In this document: one piece after another, positions 12,932-15,701 of the stretch | How positions within the stretch are numbered: the first letter of the stretch is position 1 | How the letters are laid out: each line of letters begins with the position of its first letter | From: Pseudomonadota bacterium | Lineage (GTDB): Bacteria > Desulfobacterota > Anaeroferrophillalia > Anaeroferrophillales > Tharpellaceae | Direction of reading: 5' to 3' | DNA: 15,701 nucleotides | Assembly: GCA_030641485.1 (NCBI GenBank) | Contig: DAOWHJ010000064.1 | Location: forward strand, 1 to 15,701 | Made by a program: the position numbers and the translations under genes | Notes under the pieces: model-generated | Told to the model about the DNA's origin: nothing | What the model saw: the letters and a program-made list of their open reading frames with translations, nothing else | Databases searched by the model: none

Positions 12932-15126
12932 GTATTTCGGAACCAACTACTACCTCAGTTTCAATTTCTGATTACGCCGCATCCGTGGAGATTCCCGAAC
13001 TTCTGGCCCCAGTGGGTAATTTTGAGACCTTTATGGCGGCGCTTGATGCCGGGGCTGATGCCGTCTATCTCGGTTTGAAGAAATTCTCGGCCCGGGCCCG
13101 AGCTGAAAACTTCACTTTAGCAGACCTTGAACTGATAACAACTTTTGCCCATCAGCGTCAGGTTAAAGTTTATGTGACCTTAAATACCTTAATTCGCCAC
13201 GATGAGTTAGCTGAAATCTACAAAACCTTGAGTGCGCTTGTGCGTATTAAGGTTGATGCTGTAATCGTACAGGATTTAGGCTTGGTCAATATTTTAAGAC
13301 GTGATTTCACCACACTCCCGATTCATCTCTCAACTCAGTTGGCGATTCATAACCCGGCCGGAGCTAATGCGCTTGCCACTCAAGGTTGCGAACGCGTAGT
13401 TTTGGGGCGTGAGCTTACACTTGATGAGATTAATCTGGTGGCGCAAAAAAGTTCGATTGAGCTTGAACTTTTTGTTTATGGTGCACTTTGTGTTTCGGTA
13501 GCTGGGCTTTGTCAATTCAGCAGCTTTTTCGGCGGGCAGAGCGCGAATCGAGGGCGCTGCAGTCAGCCCTGTCGGCGTCCTTACAGTTATCAGGGAAAAG
13601 AGGGCCATTTCTTTTCACCTGCCGATTTCAGTGCCATTGAATTTTTGCCAGAACTTGTAAAAGCCGGCATCTCTTCTTGTAAAATCGAAGGTCGCATGAA
13701 GGGTTCACAGTATGTTTATGTCGTAATCTCAGTTTTTCGCCGAGCCCTGGATGAGATAAAAAAGAATGGTGACCTTACTCCGCGCAGCATTAAGAGGTAT
13801 AAAGATAAGCTCAAAGAGGCCTACGCCCGGCCGACCACTTCAGCTAATCTTTCGGGTCGCTATCCTGAAACTATCATTGAGCCGAAAAGAGCCGCGACGA
13901 TCGGGGTGGTGGTTGGAAAAGTTCGGCGGGCTAACCAGGAAGGAGGGCGTAGAGAACAGTGGCGGGTATTGTTAAGATCGACCAAACAATTGGCTGCAGG
14001 TGACCGTTTAAAGGTGATTTGCCAGGGCAAAGATGGGCGAGATAATTCATTTACTTTGAAAGAGGGTGATTTCAAGGTAGAGAAAAAGCGCGCCGGCAAA
14101 GGCAGTGGGAATATTGTTTCGTTGGTCCTGCCGTTTACTTGTAGGGTTGATGATCTGCTGGTCAAAGTCGGTAGTCGTGATAGTTATGGTCGTCGGGGTG
14201 GTATGCGGATTCGCAAAGATATTGAAGATGCGGTTGGTTTGACAGAAAAGTCAACGTCAGCTTCTCCGGCAGTTCCGTACCGTCCCGCTCAATGGCTCTC
14301 TCAAGTGACTGGTGACACAGCTCTAGAATCTGAAAAAATAGAGCAAAAGCCGTCGTGGTTAATTAAACTTGCCGACATGAATGCGGCCCGGCCTTTTTTA
14401 AAACGGCGTGGATTTAAAGTTGCGTTAGAGCTTAACGGTCAGGTTGGGGCAATGATTGCCGGGCGTGAACGAGATTTGTTTCGCCGTTTTCCTAAACTTG
14501 AATGGTCATTGCCGCCACTTCACTATCCGGGCCGGGACGTTTTAATGGCCGAAGCCGTTAAACGTCTGACCGGGGTTGGTTTTAACCGTTTTCACCTTAA
14601 TGGTATTGACCAAATTGAACTTTTTCAATCATCTGGAGGAGCTAACTCAGAGTTCAACCTAGCCACCGGACCTTTTCTCCATGCGACCAATCAGGCGGCA
14701 GTCAGCTTTTATGTCGAAAAGGGATTCTCATCGGTGCATTTAAGCCCGGAGATTGATGAATCTACAATTAATTCCCTTAAAGCCTTACCGGATACCAATT
14801 TAAGCTTGCTGGTGTTTGGTTTTCTACCGCTTCTTTTAACCCGGGTACCTCTGCCGCTTGATCGACGAGATCGAACCTTTATCTCAAGTCGTCGCGAGGA
14901 GATTGCAGCCTATAAACGTGATGGTTTGACGGCCCTGATCTCAGAAACTCCTTTCTCTTTGCTTAAATATATTACTCGTCTACGAAATCGTGATATCAGT
15001 TGTAAAATTATTGACCTTACCTGGGTGCCAGCCTCCTTTGATCAACGCCGTTTTCACAATCTCCACCGTTTTCGCCTCGAAGATCTTAACGTATCTTTGT
15101 ACAATTTCTCCAAAGAGTGGCGTTAG
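12928..15126 (+). CDS. Large U32-family protein, RlhA-like (RNA hydroxylation family)
   Basis: This 732-residue protein has an N-terminal U32 domain (about 22-300) followed by a long C-terminal region (DUF3656-like extension). Despite the peptidase name, E. coli U32 relatives are RNA hydroxylation factors: TrhP acts on tRNA U34 and RlhA on 23S rRNA C2501. The four cysteines used for the presumed Fe-S site are here C188, C195, C211 and C251, with spacing 7/16/40 matching my recollection of TrhP. The signature ELFVYGALCVSVAGLC...SANRGRCSQPCRRPY is intact, as is CKIEGRMKG. The length fits RlhA rather than TrhP (~450). Its ATG overlaps the selD stop (ATGA), so it is coupled to selD. The substrate RNA is inference. 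Confidence 0.85.
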   Translation: MSISEPTTTSVSISDYAASVEIPELLAPVGNFETFMAALDAGADAVYLGLKKFSARARAENFTLADLELITTFAHQRQVKVYVTLNTLIRHDELAEIYKTLSALVRIKVDAVIVQDLGLVNILRRDFTTLPIHLSTQLAIHNPAGANALATQGCERVVLGRELTLDEINLVAQKSSIELELFVYGALCVSVAGLCQFSSFFGGQSANRGRCSQPCRRPYSYQGKEGHFFSPADFSAIEFLPELVKAGISSCKIEGRMKGSQYVYVVISVFRRALDEIKKNGDLTPRSIKRYKDKLKEAYARPTTSANLSGRYPETIIEPKRAATIGVVVGKVRRANQEGGRREQWRVLLRSTKQLAAGDRLKVICQGKDGRDNSFTLKEGDFKVEKKRAGKGSGNIVSLVLPFTCRVDDLLVKVGSRDSYGRRGGMRIRKDIEDAVGLTEKSTSASPAVPYRPAQWLSQVTGDTALESEKIEQKPSWLIKLADMNAARPFLKRRGFKVALELNGQVGAMIAGRERDLFRRFPKLEWSLPPLHYPGRDVLMAEAVKRLTGVGFNRFHLNGIDQIELFQSSGGANSEFNLATGPFLHATNQAAVSFYVEKGFSSVHLSPEIDESTINSLKALPDTNLSLLVFGFLPLLLTRVPLPLDRRDRTFISSRREEIAAYKRDGLTALISETPFSLLKYITRLRNRDISCKIIDLTWVPASFDQRRFHNLHRFRLEDLNVSLYNFSKEWR

Positions 15127-15183
15127 GGACTGAAAATAAATAACCCAATAACCCTATAAAAGAAAAAATCTTACCCCACCCCC

Positions 15184-15212
15184 TTGATTTTTCATTTGTG
15201 CGTTAATATATT
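15184..15212 (+). promoter_or_regulatory. Sigma70 promoter of groESL
   Basis: TTGATT (15184-15189) and TATATT (15207-15212) are separated by exactly 17 nt. The predicted transcription start is near 15219, at the left edge of the CIRCE operator, as in other HrcA-controlled chaperone operons. Confidence 0.8.
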
Positions 15213-15215
15213 CTC

Positions 15216-15254
15216 GCCATGTTAGCACTCTGTCTGAAAGAGTGCTAACATGGC
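15216..15254. promoter_or_regulatory. CIRCE operator (HrcA binding site), extended palindrome
   Basis: TTAGCACTC (15222-15230), 9 nt, GAGTGCTAA (15240-15248) is a perfect match to the CIRCE consensus. The palindrome extends by GCCATG / CATGGC to 15-bp perfect arms (15216-15230 and 15240-15254). HrcA represses groESL here until heat stress titrates it. In the transcript the same bases form a 5' hairpin. Confidence 0.97.
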
Positions 15255-15338
15255 TTTGTCCGTCAGGCTGCCTCAAGGTGGTAGCTTTGAACTTATTGTC
15301 GTAAATCTTAAAAACAACATTTATCAGGAGGAACAACG

Positions 15339-15626
15339 ATGAATATCAGACCTTTACAGGATCGGATTATTGTCAAACGACTCGAAGAAGAAGAGAAAAC
15401 CAAAGGTGGAATTATTATTCCCGATGCTGCCAAAGAGAAACCGATGCAGGGTGAAGTTGTCGCTGCTGGCAAAGGCAAAGTAAATGAAAATGGTAAGATT
15501 AATCCTTTAGACGTTAAAGTTGGCGACAAAATTCTTTTCGGCAAATATTCCGGCACCGAAGTGAAACTCGATGGCGACGATTACTTGATTATGCGTGAAG
15601 AAGATGTCCTCGGAGTATTAGCTTAA
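15339..15626 (+). CDS. groES: Co-chaperonin GroES (Hsp10)
   Basis: This 95-residue protein forms the heptameric lid of the GroEL folding chamber in the cytosol. The family pattern is complete: NIRPLQDRIIVKRLEEEEKTKGGIIIPDAAKEKP at the N-terminus includes the mobile loop that contacts GroEL, followed by VKVGDKILFGKYSGTEVKLDGDDYLIMREEDVLGVL. AGGAGG (15326-15331) lies 7 nt before ATG 15339. Expression is under the sigma70 promoter and CIRCE upstream. groEL follows after 47 bp. Confidence 0.98.
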   Translation: MNIRPLQDRIIVKRLEEEEKTKGGIIIPDAAKEKPMQGEVVAAGKGKVNENGKINPLDVKVGDKILFGKYSGTEVKLDGDDYLIMREEDVLGVLA

Positions 15627-15673
15627 ATTAGTGATTTTTTTAGATAATAGAATTTTTTGGAGGTTGAATTACC

Positions 15674-15701
15674 ATGGCTGGAAAAGAGATTAAATTTGAT
15701 C
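15674..15701 (+). CDS. groEL: Chaperonin GroEL (Hsp60), first 9 codons only
   Basis: ATG 15674 follows GGAGG (15659-15663) at 10 nt and opens MAGKEIKFD, the usual GroEL N-terminus (M-A-x-K-x-I-K-F). The gene runs off the window. Position directly after groES supports the call. Confidence 0.93.

Noticed and set aside
13330..14165. Minus-strand open frames opposite the U32 gene
   Set aside because: They are antisense shadows of a gene with intact U32 motifs throughout.
15219..15248. 9-codon leaderless ORF at the predicted groESL transcription start
   Set aside because: Its ATG and TAA simply fall out of the CIRCE palindrome; no evidence of translation.

Overview
The window looks like a chromosomal segment of a Gram-negative, probably anaerobic bacterium. 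My best guess is a member of the former Deltaproteobacteria (Desulfobacterota / Desulfuromonadia-like). The clues are a pair of MinD-type ATPases with inserted 2x[4Fe-4S] ferredoxin domains next to a DUF5320-like Gly/Arg-rich protein, use of selenocysteine, lipid A-core and lipoprotein genes (a GT9 heptosyltransferase and Lnt), a PilZ protein, and a CIRCE-controlled groESL operon. There is no rRNA or marker phylogeny here, so the taxonomy is inference. No phage, insertion-sequence transposase, CRISPR array, tRNA or rRNA was seen.

Left part (1-5329, all + strand). The 3' end of a DUF5320-like gene overlaps the first MinD/ferredoxin ATPase gene, which overlaps the second (stop/start overlaps both times). 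After a 284-bp non-coding gap holding palindromic repeat sequence come a radical SAM protein, an IscU/NifU-type scaffold, a small soluble P-type-ATPase-like HAD protein and glgC, tightly packed and probably co-transcribed. Between glgC and eno lies a 112-bp element bounded by 14-bp inverted repeats. Enolase ends at a strong bidirectional intrinsic terminator.

Middle part (6908-10532, all - strand). A two-domain PilZ protein is followed by apolipoprotein N-acyltransferase (lnt) downstream of a CorC/HlyC-type CBS protein, the order known from the enterobacterial ybeX-lnt pair. The corC-lnt junction is unusual. A candidate 26-codon leader ORF with a GGGAGG ribosome-binding site stops right at the lnt start, and the first codons of lnt contain a perfect 16-bp inverted repeat flanked by A/T runs that looks like an intrinsic terminator.

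Right part (10764-15701, all + strand). A heptosyltransferase, selD and a large U32-family gene form one operon. The selD gene is itself a selenoprotein gene: an in-frame TGA at codon 19 lies at the catalytic Cys position and is followed at the right distance by a bacterial SECIS-like hairpin. A conventional gene caller would miss the N-terminus. The window closes with a sigma70 promoter, an extended perfect CIRCE operator, groES and the first codons of groEL.

The items most worth a second look are the Sec-containing SelD with its SECIS, the attenuator-like leader/hairpin arrangement at lnt, the 112-bp inverted-repeat element before eno, the palindromic repeat region at 2037-2171, and the hairpin that encloses an SD-like motif upstream of the PilZ gene.
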